Origin: Flavobacterium daemonense | GTDB taxonomy: Bacteria; Bacteroidota; Bacteroidia; Flavobacteriales; Flavobacteriaceae | Assembly: GCF_007341385.1 (NCBI RefSeq) | Contig: NZ_VJYD01000016.1 | Span: 41,276-105,275, forward strand | Direction of reading: 5' to 3' | DNA: 64,000 bases | In this document: piece after piece, positions 33,768 through 42,124 of the stretch | Position numbering within the stretch: the first letter of the stretch is position 1 | How the letters are laid out: each line of letters starts with the position of its first letter | Translations under genes and position numbers: made by a program | The notes under the pieces: generated by a model | Seen by the model: only the letters and a program-made list of their open reading frames with translations | What the model was told of the DNA's origin: nothing | Databases searched by the model: none

Positions 33768-34421
33768 TTATTCGCATTTCCAGTTTTGATTTGAAACCTT
33801 TTCTTTCAAACCTGCTTTTAAATTATAATGCCACCATTCTGAATCAAAGGAATTAAAACCGTTTTTGATCATTATTTTTTTCAGAAACTTTCGATTTGAT
33901 TTTATTTCTTTTGAAAGATTTTGATAATCATGGCTGGCTTCGATACCAAAAAAATCAAAAGGAGTTCCCATATCAACTTCTTTTCCATTTGCATCAACTA
34001 TTGACATATCAACGGCTCCTCCTCTATTATGGATGGAGCCTTTTTTTGGATCTGCCACATATTGAGGGTTTGACACAATTTCCCACATTCTTTTTTGAAT
34101 CGACAAAGGTCTATAGCAATCATACAATTTTATTCGAAAACCTTTTTTCTTGAAGTCGTTGTTAGCCGCAATTAGTGCTTTTACGGTTTTCATTCTCAAA
34201 ACACATTCGGCGCAATCATAAACTTTTGCTTTCAAAAAATTATCTTCGGTTGCGTATTTCATATCATACACAAAATCAGTACTGAAATCCTTTAGATTAA
34301 CGAAAGAAGTATCTGGAATTTCTTGTTTTACAGGAGTTGCATACGCTTCATTTTGGGCTTCTGAAGAAATGTTCCAAAAAAGAAAACCAGCAAAAAACAA
34401 GATTTTAAAAGATTGCGACAT
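33768..34421 (-). CDS. M15D D-alanyl-D-alanine dipeptidase (VanX/DdpX-like)
   Basis: A 217-residue secreted zinc dipeptidase that splits D-Ala-D-Ala. Signal sequence at 1-22, then the family's key residues: Arg104 in DCYRPLS, zinc ligands H131 and D138 in SIHNRGGAVDMS, catalytic E195 and zinc ligand H198 in EWWHYN. In bacteria with a periplasmic copy the likely role is recycling of peptidoglycan D-Ala-D-Ala. No vanHA or vanRS genes are near, so glycopeptide resistance is not implied. The upstream region is a long heptamer array. Confidence 0.9.
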   Translation of the reverse strand: MSQSFKILFFAGFLFWNISSEAQNEAYATPVKQEIPDTSFVNLKDFSTDFVYDMKYATEDNFLKAKVYDCAECVLRMKTVKALIAANNDFKKKGFRIKLYDCYRPLSIQKRMWEIVSNPQYVADPKKGSIHNRGGAVDMSIVDANGKEVDMGTPFDFFGIEASHDYQNLSKEIKSNRKFLKKIMIKNGFNSFDSEWWHYNLKAGLKEKVSNQNWKCE

Positions 34422-34476
34422 AGTATTTTTATTTAAAATTGGAAATTAAGCAAAAAATCGGAATCTAGATTATATT

Positions 34477-34651
34477 TTAGAATTTAGATTTTAGATTTTA
34501 GATTTAAACTTTCAACTTCTAACTTTCAACCATCAACCATCAACTATAAACCATCAACTATAAACCATCAACTATAAACCATCAACTATAAACCATCAAC
34601 TATCAACTATCAACCATCAACTATCAACTATCAACTATAAACTAAAAACTA
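34477..34651. repeat. Phase-coherent heptamer array, 25 units
   Basis: Read from 34477 in steps of seven, the sequence is 25 consecutive units that drift from TTAGATT through TAAACTT, TCAACTT and CTAACTT to alternating TCAACTA/TAAACCA without losing register. It occupies most of the 324-base gap between the dipeptidase and the Ivy-like gene (34422-34745); the rest is AT-rich promoter space. Confidence 0.85.
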
Positions 34652-34745
34652 TTGAATAACAGCAAACTAACAATTTTCCTTTTTTTTTATTAAATTAGCT
34701 AAACAACACTTTACAATTCAATAAGTTAATTCAAAAGAAAACACT

Positions 34746-35264
34746 ATGAATAAAAGATTCAAACATTTACTTATAGCTGCTCTGGGATGTTTTTCAATAT
34801 TAGCGTGCAAAAAAGAAAGCATAAAAAATGTTCCTAAAACCGACTCTACTTCAATTAGGACCGAAGCTTTGAAATCAGATTCTGTAGTCATAAATCCGAC
34901 TGATACATTGACAAATCTGGTGGGCAAAAGTGTAATTGGCACGCATTTATTATCTGAGAGCAAATTAACTCCAAGATTAAAAACACTTTTGGGTACCGAT
35001 TATGATCAAATGGTAAAATACTGGAACACAGAAACTCCTTTTGAAAAAGAAGGCGAAATTTTGCACGCCAGCGGCTGTAAACAGCATGACTGCAATACCT
35101 ATTCATATGATTTATATATCGATATAAAAAACAATAAAATCAACGTCTATAAATTCAGCGAGTCAAAACTAAATGTCTTCGCCGAAGATAATTTCAATAT
35201 TGTCCTAAAAGATTCATTGCTCAACGACTTGAATATAAAGAAAAGCAACGCTAAAATTAAATAA
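34746..35264 (+). CDS. Ivy-like lysozyme-inhibitor lipoprotein (candidate)
   Basis: A 172-residue lipoprotein (lipobox ILAC, Cys21). A Ser/Thr-rich linker (22-60) leads to a 110-residue domain whose centre reads SGCKQHDCNTYSYDLYIDIKNNKINVYKF. E. coli Ivy, the inhibitor of C-type lysozyme, has the loop CKPHDC followed by similar strands, and the disulfide-closed loop inserts its His into the lysozyme active site. Here C111, K112, H114, D115 and C116 are all kept. The rest of the chain is too diverged to judge by eye. If correct, it would protect the envelope from animal lysozyme. Confidence 0.6.
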   Translation: MNKRFKHLLIAALGCFSILACKKESIKNVPKTDSTSIRTEALKSDSVVINPTDTLTNLVGKSVIGTHLLSESKLTPRLKTLLGTDYDQMVKYWNTETPFEKEGEILHASGCKQHDCNTYSYDLYIDIKNNKINVYKFSESKLNVFAEDNFNIVLKDSLLNDLNIKKSNAKIK

Positions 35265-35404
35265 GTCTTAAAGTCGAAAGTCATAAAGTCTTAATGTCGA
35301 AAATGAAATGTGAAATGTGAAATACTTTAACTATAAATATATAAATAAAAAAAGCGGTATAATACCGCTTTTTTTTGGACTTTCGACTTTCGACTTTAAG
35401 ACTT
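35263..35404. repeat. 20-bp inverted repeat enclosing a terminator
   Basis: 35263-35282 and 35385-35404 are perfect reverse complements made of AAGTC-type heptads. They enclose the terminator at 35347 between the two convergent genes. Confidence 0.6.
35347..35375. terminator. Bidirectional terminator between Ivy-like and desaturase genes
   Basis: GCGGTAT and ATACCGC arms with a run of seven A before and seven T or more after; usable on both strands. Confidence 0.85.
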
Positions 35405-35413
35405 TCCTCTTCT

Positions 35414-36517
35414 CTAAATCTCCCCCGTCATCAAAATATTTTCTTGAATTCCTTTATCTCTCAGCATTCTAAAGTGTGAACGCACGGCATGATAAAACGG
35501 ATACGAAGTATATGGCAGATTATATTCTTCAGCATAACGCATTATGATTGGCGTGATATACGGATAATATGTATGTGCAACGCCTGGAAATAAATGATGC
35601 GCCACATGATGCGTAAAACCTCCGTATAAAAAATTAGCCAATTTGCTGTTAGTGCTAAAATCTTTCGTTACAATCATTTGGTGCATTGCCCAAGTTGCAG
35701 AAAGATTTCCGTCTTCATCAGTTCCCGGAAAATGTGCATCTTCGTCAACATGTGTTGATACAAGTGCAACGACTCCTAATGCGCTTCCGCATAGATGCAT
35801 CGCAAACCATCCGCCTAAAACTAAGTACCAAGGCTGGCTCAAGACAAGCATTGGAACGAAAAGCATATAAGTCAGATTTATAATTTTTGCTGCAAATAAT
35901 CTATAAACTTCACGTCTCGGAATCTTTTCGACTACTTTTTTGACATAATTGTTTCTTGTCCCAAAAAAGTCTTTAAAATCACGAATATAAATCCAATTCA
36001 AGCTATAAAGAGGATAAATAAACCACATATAAATATGCTGGTATTTGTGATAATTAAACAGCGGACTGTTTGGAAAAATCCTGATGATGTCGCTCTGTTT
36101 GATATCAACATCCCAATCTGGAACATTTGGATACGCATGATGCAGGTTGATGTGACGACGTGTCCAGAGCCAATGATTGCTTCCAAAAAGCTCTAAAACA
36201 TACATAAAGCGTTCGTTGTATTTTGCTTTTTTGAAAAGGGCTCCGTGAGCGGCATCATGAAAGGCATTAATAAAAAGGACGATCATAGTAAAACCACACA
36301 AAATGTAAAACAGAAATAATAACGGAGTGCTGTTTCCAAACAGCAAAATACAGGCGTAAAATAAAAAGAAAAGAATTACAAGTCCGACAGACTTAATAAT
36401 GTTCAACAGATACAATGATGAGTTTTGTAAAACAGTTTCGTTCACTTCCGTGCGCAACTTTTTAAAAAAATCATCATTGCCCGCTTTAACATAAACTGGG
36501 CGTTTTAATTTTTCCAT
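35414..36517 (-). CDS. Membrane fatty acid desaturase
   Basis: A 367-residue di-iron desaturase of the acyl-lipid/acyl-CoA type. All three histidine boxes are present: HDAAHG, HINLHH and HHVAHH, with hydrophobic pairs between. There is no cytochrome b5 domain, so the electron donor is separate. It introduces cis double bonds into membrane acyl chains and so adjusts fluidity; the regiospecificity cannot be predicted. Convergent with the Ivy-like gene across a shared terminator. Confidence 0.9.
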   Translation of the reverse strand: MEKLKRPVYVKAGNDDFFKKLRTEVNETVLQNSSLYLLNIIKSVGLVILFFLFYACILLFGNSTPLLFLFYILCGFTMIVLFINAFHDAAHGALFKKAKYNERFMYVLELFGSNHWLWTRRHINLHHAYPNVPDWDVDIKQSDIIRIFPNSPLFNYHKYQHIYMWFIYPLYSLNWIYIRDFKDFFGTRNNYVKKVVEKIPRREVYRLFAAKIINLTYMLFVPMLVLSQPWYLVLGGWFAMHLCGSALGVVALVSTHVDEDAHFPGTDEDGNLSATWAMHQMIVTKDFSTNSKLANFLYGGFTHHVAHHLFPGVAHTYYPYITPIIMRYAEEYNLPYTSYPFYHAVRSHFRMLRDKGIQENILMTGEI

Positions 36518-36547
36518 ACTATTTGGTTTTGCTAGAAATTGTCATAC

Positions 36548-36555
36548 CAAATTTA
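36548..36555 (-). promoter_or_regulatory. -7 box for the desaturase gene
   Basis: The minus strand reads TAAATTTG, an exact TANNTTTG match, about 30 bases before the ATG. Confidence 0.45.
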
Positions 36556-37016
36556 ATAAAAAAAAGTTAAAGCTCGTTAAAACAAACCCTTAGCATTTAA
36601 AAAAAGTAAGAATTTCTTAAACTTAAAATAACCGTTGGTTTTATAACTTTTTGTTTGATTTTTATTACAATGGCAAATTTTAGATTTCCTAAATTTTATT
36701 TCTATTTTATGTTTATGCTTGGAGACATTTTTTTTCTTCTTTTTATTTTGAATATGCAGAAAAGAGGTTTTTATTTAGCAAAAAAGGGTTTCTGAGAGCT
36801 TTATTTTCAAGCAAAAAATCTATCAAATACACATCATTTTTTTTCTGATTCCCGTCAAATAGACCGTAAATAGTACTTATCGTTCACAGAAGCAAATTTC
36901 AAGGGCAATAAAAACCTAATGAAAAATTTTTATCTTTTTTGTAATTTGCCAATCACAGTATCACTGTTGTCAATAGAACATAATTCTAAATAATTCTTTT
37001 TGCTAAAAATTATACT
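36556..37016. other. Gene-free interval before the GH9 gene
   Basis: About 460 AT-rich bases. A 41-codon frame (36670-36795, + strand; hydrophobic, Phe/Tyr-rich) has an ATG and stop but no supporting evidence. A short dyad ACAGT-ATC-ACTGT (36955-36967), 50 bases before GH9, could be an operator. No terminator or structured RNA seen. Confidence 0.4.
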
Positions 37017-38798
37017 ATGCCAAAATTCTCCAAACCATTACCATATGTCATACTAGCGCTGTTTTTTTCTATTATGGCTTATAGCAAAGCTAATATTTAT
37101 GTAAATCAAGTTGGTTACAATCCAAAAAGTCCAAAAATAGCTATTATTGGTGTTCCAGATAATCTTAGAGACAAAGCAACTTTTGATATTATTGATGCCA
37201 AAACAAACAAAACGGTATTTACCGGTTTAATTGGAAAAGCTGAAAAAGTGGAGGATTGGAAACTTGGTGAAATCTATTATAAAGCCGATTTTTCATCTTT
37301 TGAGAAAACGGGAAACTACAAAATTACGCTCAAAATTGCAGATCAAATCTACGAATCACCGCGATTTTCTATTGAAGAAGATATTTTGGCAAAACGAACC
37401 ATTTCGTCAATTGTACATTACTACAACAAGCAAAGAGCAAATACTCCGGAAGAACTTGAGGCCGATAAAGACATGCTTTTATTTGGCAGCACAAAAAGAG
37501 TCGACGTTCATGGCGGATGGTGCGACGCGTCTGGTGATGTGAGCAAATATATGTCGCATTTAGCCTACGCTAATTTCATGTCGCCACAACAAACGCCACT
37601 TGTAACTTGGTCGCTTATCAATACATCTGAAACCATTCCTGAAAAACTTACACAATGGAAAATAAAAGATTCATTAGATGATGAAGCGCTTTGGGGTGCT
37701 GATTATTTAATGCGTTGTCTCTCTAAGGAAGATTATTTTTATATGATTGTTTTCAGCTATTTTGATAAAAATCCGGCAGCAAGGAGAATTGTTGGACTCA
37801 AAGCCAATAGTGTTACTACAGATGAATATCAAAGTGCTTTTCGCGAAGGCGGTGGAATGGCTATTGCGGCTTTGGCGAGAATTTCGCAATGGAAAAAAAA
37901 TGGCGATTTTACCTCTGCACAATATCTTGACGGAGCGAAACGAGCTTATACACATCTTCTAATAAATAATTCAAAATACGATGATGACGGAAAAGAAAAC
38001 ATTATTGACGATTATTGCGCTTTAATAGCGGCCACCGAATTATGGATCGCAACAAATGATGATTTCTATAAAAAAGAAGCCAGAAAATGGGCGCATAATC
38101 TTGAAAATAAAATGACCGATAAAGGCTGGTTTAAAACCAATGACAACGATCGACCATTTTGGCATGCTTCAGATGCAGGTTTACCAGTTGTAGCATTAAC
38201 CAGATATTTGCGAAAAGAAGAAGACAATAACGAAATAAAAGCAACAAAAAATGTGATTAAAAAAGCATTAGAATATAATGTCGCCGTAACCAATAATGTA
38301 GAAAATCCGTTTGGATATGCGCGACAAACATTTTTGTTCGAAAATAAAGCAAAAGACGGCTTTTTTATTCCCCATGAAAATGAAACCGGTTGGTGGTGGC
38401 AGGGCGAAAATGCAAGGTTAGCATCGCTGGCAACTGCAGCAATTGAAGGTGGAAAAAGTATTTCAGTTGAAAAAAATAGTTCTCAGAAAAAATCACTTGA
38501 TTTATACGCTTCACAGCAATTATCCTGGATTTTAGGTTGCAATCCTTATTCTGTTTGCTTTTTATATCAATTTGGAGAAACGAATGTTCCGTATATGCAT
38601 TCAAATTACGGGCACGGTTCAGAAAAAGGAGGTATTTCAAACGGCATTACAGGCAAAGATGGAAACCCTGATGGATCAGGAATAGATTTTAAGATGGATG
38701 TTGAAGGAAATGACGAATGGCGCTGGACGGAGCAATGGATTCCGCATTCAGCGTGGTATTTACAGGCGATTACAGCTTTGGTCGAAAATAAAAATTAG
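37017..38798 (+). CDS. Glycoside hydrolase family 9 protein
   Basis: A 593-residue secreted enzyme (signal at 1-25). An Ig-like CelD N-terminal domain (about 26-120) precedes the GH9 (alpha/alpha)6 catalytic domain. The catalytic acidic pair lies in GGWCDASGD, and the C-terminal part has the substrate-wall motif GCNPYSVCFLYQFGE and an acidic NDEWRWTEQW segment in the place of the general acid. GH9 enzymes are mostly beta-1,4-endoglucanases; Bacteroidota members also act on xyloglucan or short glucans. It is not anchored by a lipobox. ThuA-domain gene follows after 27 bases. Confidence 0.87.
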   Translation: MPKFSKPLPYVILALFFSIMAYSKANIYVNQVGYNPKSPKIAIIGVPDNLRDKATFDIIDAKTNKTVFTGLIGKAEKVEDWKLGEIYYKADFSSFEKTGNYKITLKIADQIYESPRFSIEEDILAKRTISSIVHYYNKQRANTPEELEADKDMLLFGSTKRVDVHGGWCDASGDVSKYMSHLAYANFMSPQQTPLVTWSLINTSETIPEKLTQWKIKDSLDDEALWGADYLMRCLSKEDYFYMIVFSYFDKNPAARRIVGLKANSVTTDEYQSAFREGGGMAIAALARISQWKKNGDFTSAQYLDGAKRAYTHLLINNSKYDDDGKENIIDDYCALIAATELWIATNDDFYKKEARKWAHNLENKMTDKGWFKTNDNDRPFWHASDAGLPVVALTRYLRKEEDNNEIKATKNVIKKALEYNVAVTNNVENPFGYARQTFLFENKAKDGFFIPHENETGWWWQGENARLASLATAAIEGGKSISVEKNSSQKKSLDLYASQQLSWILGCNPYSVCFLYQFGETNVPYMHSNYGHGSEKGGISNGITGKDGNPDGSGIDFKMDVEGNDEWRWTEQWIPHSAWYLQAITALVENKN

Positions 38799-38825
38799 AA
38801 TTCAAATAACGGTATTTTAAATTAA

Positions 38826-39599
38826 ATGAAAAATTTAATATTAGCAATTGTCTTACTTCTCCTTAGTTTTTTGCTACATGCAAATTGTTTCGGACAGTCA
38901 AAAAAAGAAAAGTTCAAGGTTTTAGTTTTATACGAAAACGGAGGGCATCATTTGCCATTTACAAAGGCAGCAAAACCTTGGCTTGAAAAATTGGCAGCCG
39001 ACAGCAGTTTTACAATTGATTATATCGAAAATACTAAAACCATAAACGAGGCTCTTTTAAAACAATACAAAGTTTTTATGCAACTCGATTACCCGCCGTA
39101 CACTTGGAGTGAAGAATCGATGAAAGCATTTCAAAAATACATGAACAGCGGAAAAGGCGGCTGGGTAGGTTTGCATCACGCGACTTTGTTGGGAGAATTT
39201 GACGGATATCCGATGTGGCAATGGTTTTCTGATTTTATGGGCGGAATCAAATTTGTGAATTATATTCCGACTTTTGCAGACGCCGAAGTAAAAATTGAAG
39301 ACAAATCACATCCCGTGTTTAAAGGAATTAAGTCTGATTTTTTGATACAAAAAGAAGAATGGTACATTTATGATAAAAGTCCGCGTGCGAATGTTCATGT
39401 TTTAGCTTCAGTAGATGAATCTACGTACAAACCCGACTCAGAAATCAAAATGGGTGATCATCCTGTAATTTGGACAAATGATCATTTTGCTTCACGAAAT
39501 GTTTATATTTTCATGGGACATTCGCCAGAATTATTCAACAATGAAGCGTACACGACATTGCTTAAAAATGCAATATTTTGGGCAGCTGGGAAAAATTGA
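38826..39599 (+). CDS. ThuA domain-containing secreted protein
   Basis: A 257-residue protein with signal peptide (to about residue 24) and one ThuA domain, a class I glutamine-amidotransferase-like fold. Conserved points: VLVLYENGGHH, a GGWVGLHHA block, the HPVF and HPVIW segments and NVYIFMGHSPELF. ThuA proteins sit beside sugar-catabolic genes and some have 3-keto-glycoside or trehalose-related roles; the chemistry is not established for this one. Co-transcribed with GH9. Confidence 0.85.
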   Translation: MKNLILAIVLLLLSFLLHANCFGQSKKEKFKVLVLYENGGHHLPFTKAAKPWLEKLAADSSFTIDYIENTKTINEALLKQYKVFMQLDYPPYTWSEESMKAFQKYMNSGKGGWVGLHHATLLGEFDGYPMWQWFSDFMGGIKFVNYIPTFADAEVKIEDKSHPVFKGIKSDFLIQKEEWYIYDKSPRANVHVLASVDESTYKPDSEIKMGDHPVIWTNDHFASRNVYIFMGHSPELFNNEAYTTLLKNAIFWAAGKN

Positions 39600-39614
39600 A
39601 AATTTTAGAAATAA

Positions 39615-40802
39615 CTAAACGTTTTGTCTTTTTCTTTTGCCGTAATTTCTTTTCCACAGTAACAGAAACACGATTCCCATAAATAAAACTAAAATATCGA
39701 TTTTCATTATTAATGGAATTCGCATGATATGATCATTATAATAGCTTCCGCCTAATAAAGCGCCACAGCCAATTCCTATTTCCATAGAAATATACATGGT
39801 TGCAATGGCTTTTCCGCGATGTTCCGGCTGGCTTAAGTCTATTGTCCATGCGTTTATTGCCGGTGACAATATCCCTGTTCCCATTCCGTAAAGCGCTGCA
39901 CCTACTAACATGATATTGAGTTCTCTTCCTTCACTGATTACAAATAATGCACAAGAAGTTATAATTAATCCAACAAGAATAACATTTGTACGTCCGTATC
40001 GGTCAGAAACTTTTCCGGCACCAAATCGTACTAAAACAGAAGCGATTGTGAAGGCGGTAAAAAATACTCCTTTGTTATGCGCTCCAAGATGCTCGCTCCA
40101 ATCTGGAATCAATGTCAAAATCAAACCATATGCAGTATAAGAGAAAAAAGTAATAACTCCCGCCGGAAGCGCGCCAATATCAATAATATCTTTTTTGCTG
40201 ATATAAAACATAGATCGATGAAGTTTTTCCTTTGTAGCCAAAGTTTCTTTCATATTCATTACTATCACAATCGATAAAAAAGCAAGAAAAGAAGAACTGT
40301 AAAACATAACATTAATGCCAAAAGTGTTTACAACCATTCCGCCAAGTGCGGGTCCCAAAGCTCCTCCAATACTAAAACATAAACCATGCAAACCTAATGC
40401 TTCGCCCCAACGTTCCTGCGGAATAATATCAGCCACATATGCAGAAGTCGCTGTGGGTTTAAATCCGGTCGAAAAACCATGCACCAACCTTAAAAACAGA
40501 AATCCTGAAACCGAACTCAATACTGGATATAAAAATCCGCAGATGACACAAACTGTAGATCCAACCGCCATAACAGGAACTCTCCCCCATTTATCAGTCA
40601 GTTTTCCACTAAAAGGACGCGATATTCCTGCTGTAAGAGTAAACAATGAAATAATAAAACCCTTATACTCTGCACCGCCCAAACTGCTTAAATAACTAGG
40701 AAGTTCTGGAATAATCATATTAAAACTTGACGAGAACAAGAGTGAACTCATACAAAGTAAAATAAACTGAAGCGTGTAAATAGATTTTTTATTTTGGTTC
40801 AT
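39615..40802 (-). CDS. MFS transporter
   Basis: A 395-residue permease with twelve predicted helices. The motif A loop GKLTDKWGRVPVM and its repeat GKVSDRYGRTNVI follow helices 2 and 8, as expected for the major facilitator superfamily, and PxxGGALGPALGG-like glycines are in helix 5. The overall pattern is of the drug/proton antiporter type rather than a sugar symporter, so a role in the neighbouring carbohydrate locus is not secure. It converges on the ThuA gene with 15 bases between stops. Confidence 0.88.
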   Translation of the reverse strand: MNQNKKSIYTLQFILLCMSSLLFSSSFNMIIPELPSYLSSLGGAEYKGFIISLFTLTAGISRPFSGKLTDKWGRVPVMAVGSTVCVICGFLYPVLSSVSGFLFLRLVHGFSTGFKPTATSAYVADIIPQERWGEALGLHGLCFSIGGALGPALGGMVVNTFGINVMFYSSSFLAFLSIVIVMNMKETLATKEKLHRSMFYISKKDIIDIGALPAGVITFFSYTAYGLILTLIPDWSEHLGAHNKGVFFTAFTIASVLVRFGAGKVSDRYGRTNVILVGLIITSCALFVISEGRELNIMLVGAALYGMGTGILSPAINAWTIDLSQPEHRGKAIATMYISMEIGIGCGALLGGSYYNDHIMRIPLIMKIDILVLFMGIVFLLLWKRNYGKRKRQNV

Positions 40803-40854
40803 TATCGGTAATTAGAATATTTTCAGAAAAGAAAAAAAGGAGAATTTTGCGATG

Positions 40855-40862
40855 CAAAGATA
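40855..40862 (-). promoter_or_regulatory. -7 box for the MFS gene
   Basis: The minus strand reads TATCTTTG (TANNTTTG match) about 53 bases before the ATG. No -33 TTTG at the right distance was found. Confidence 0.35.
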
Positions 40863-40967
40863 CTTTTCTAATTCTAATTGAATTTGAGAAATCTGATGAA
40901 AATGACAAATTAAATACGTACTCTGAAACACAAATATTTAAAAGAAATAATTTAGAGCCCAAAAGAA

Positions 40968-41951
40968 TTAATCCACTTTTAAATCTGAAGATTCTTTACA
41001 AGATTTAAAAAACTTATAAGCTCTTTTCTCCGCATATGAATACGTTGAATTTTTAAGTGGAAAAGCGCAATGTCCACCGTACTTTGGAGTTTCTAAATAA
41101 ACATATTTACTTTCTTTAGCAATTGCTCTTGGATAACATCTTTCGCCCAAAAAAGGATCATCAAGCGAATTGACAATTAAAACCGGAGTCGTTATGTTTT
41201 TTAATGAAAATTCAGGAGAAACACGCTGATAATAATCGTCTCGGCTCGCGAAACCATGCAGCGGTGCAGTAAAATATTGATCAACTTCATCAAAGGATGA
41301 AATATTATCGATCTGGTCGCGGTTTATAAAATCAGGAAACTGTGTTGCTTTATATTTCAGTTTTCTTTTAATGTCAATCGTGAAATTCTTTAGATAGACT
41401 CTGTTAAAGCCTTGTTTAAGTACCTCAGCGCTTGTTGCAATATGCGTTGGAACAGAAATTGAAACTCCCGCTTTTATGCGTTTATCAATTTTTGTCCACC
41501 CAAAATAATTCAAAAGCTGTACACCACCCATTGAATATCCAATAAGATAAACATCTTCAAAACCTTTTCTGAAAACAAACTGAACGACTTCATCCAAATC
41601 ATCAACAGCACCATGATGGTAAAGTCTTGGCAAGCGATTCATTTCACCTCCGCAAGTACGGTTATTCCACGCAAAAACTGAATACCCTTTTTCCTGAAAA
41701 TAAGAGGCACAGCTGTTATTGTAAGTTCTTCGGGAATCACCTTCCAAACCATGACATAAAATCACGGCTTTTTTAGGATCGTTTATAACAAAGTCGACAT
41801 TGATGAAATCTCCATCATTCAATTCCAGTTTTTCTCTTGTATATTCAGGAACATCAAACTTTTTAATCAAAGCGGCATATATCGTAGAAATATGCCTATT
41901 CCTATGAATAATAGAAGGAAAATCGTATTCTGACTGTTCAATTACCGGCAT
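40968..41951 (-). CDS. YheT-like alpha/beta hydrolase
   Basis: A 327-residue hydrolase of the EmbL/YheT (ABHD1/3) group. Oxyanion segment HGLEGDSRRTYN, nucleophile elbow GYSMGG, the acidic residue in SLDDPFLG and the His in GGHCAF complete a Ser-Asp-His triad. The typical FAWNNRTCGGEMNRL stretch, the counterpart of YheT's FRGC, is present. Family members act on esters or phospholipids; the natural substrate is not known. The ATG at 41951 is preferred over 41999, which adds 16 atypical residues. It lies past the terminator of the polysaccharide locus. Confidence 0.85.
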   Translation of the reverse strand: MPVIEQSEYDFPSIIHRNRHISTIYAALIKKFDVPEYTREKLELNDGDFINVDFVINDPKKAVILCHGLEGDSRRTYNNSCASYFQEKGYSVFAWNNRTCGGEMNRLPRLYHHGAVDDLDEVVQFVFRKGFEDVYLIGYSMGGVQLLNYFGWTKIDKRIKAGVSISVPTHIATSAEVLKQGFNRVYLKNFTIDIKRKLKYKATQFPDFINRDQIDNISSFDEVDQYFTAPLHGFASRDDYYQRVSPEFSLKNITTPVLIVNSLDDPFLGERCYPRAIAKESKYVYLETPKYGGHCAFPLKNSTYSYAEKRAYKFFKSCKESSDLKVD

Positions 41952-42064
41952 GATGAAAAAGTTTTTGGGTGCTTTATACAAAGCTAATAAATCAATCAAT
42001 ATGTAACTTAAAACTGTCTTTTTTATTTTGAATTATTCTTTCCGATTTTCAATTTCTTATACAT

Positions 42065-42105
42065 AAAAGGCGTTAACTTCACTATGAAGCAACGCCCTTT
42101 TTATT
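42065..42105 (-). terminator. Terminator at the end of the polysaccharide locus
   Basis: AAAGGCGTT pairs with AACGCC(C)TTT, with an inner CTTC-ACTAT-GAAG stem. It lies 20 bases past the GH35 stop. T-rich flanks exist on both strands, so it may work in both directions. Confidence 0.75.
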
Positions 42106-42124
42106 ATTATTCTAAAATTTTCTG

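Noticed and set aside
33768..34421. Vancomycin-resistance cassette
   Set aside because: Only a VanX-type dipeptidase is present; no ligase, dehydrogenase or two-component genes are nearby.
34477..34651. CRISPR array
   Set aside because: The period is 7 bases with no spacers and no cas genes nearby; it is a short tandem repeat.
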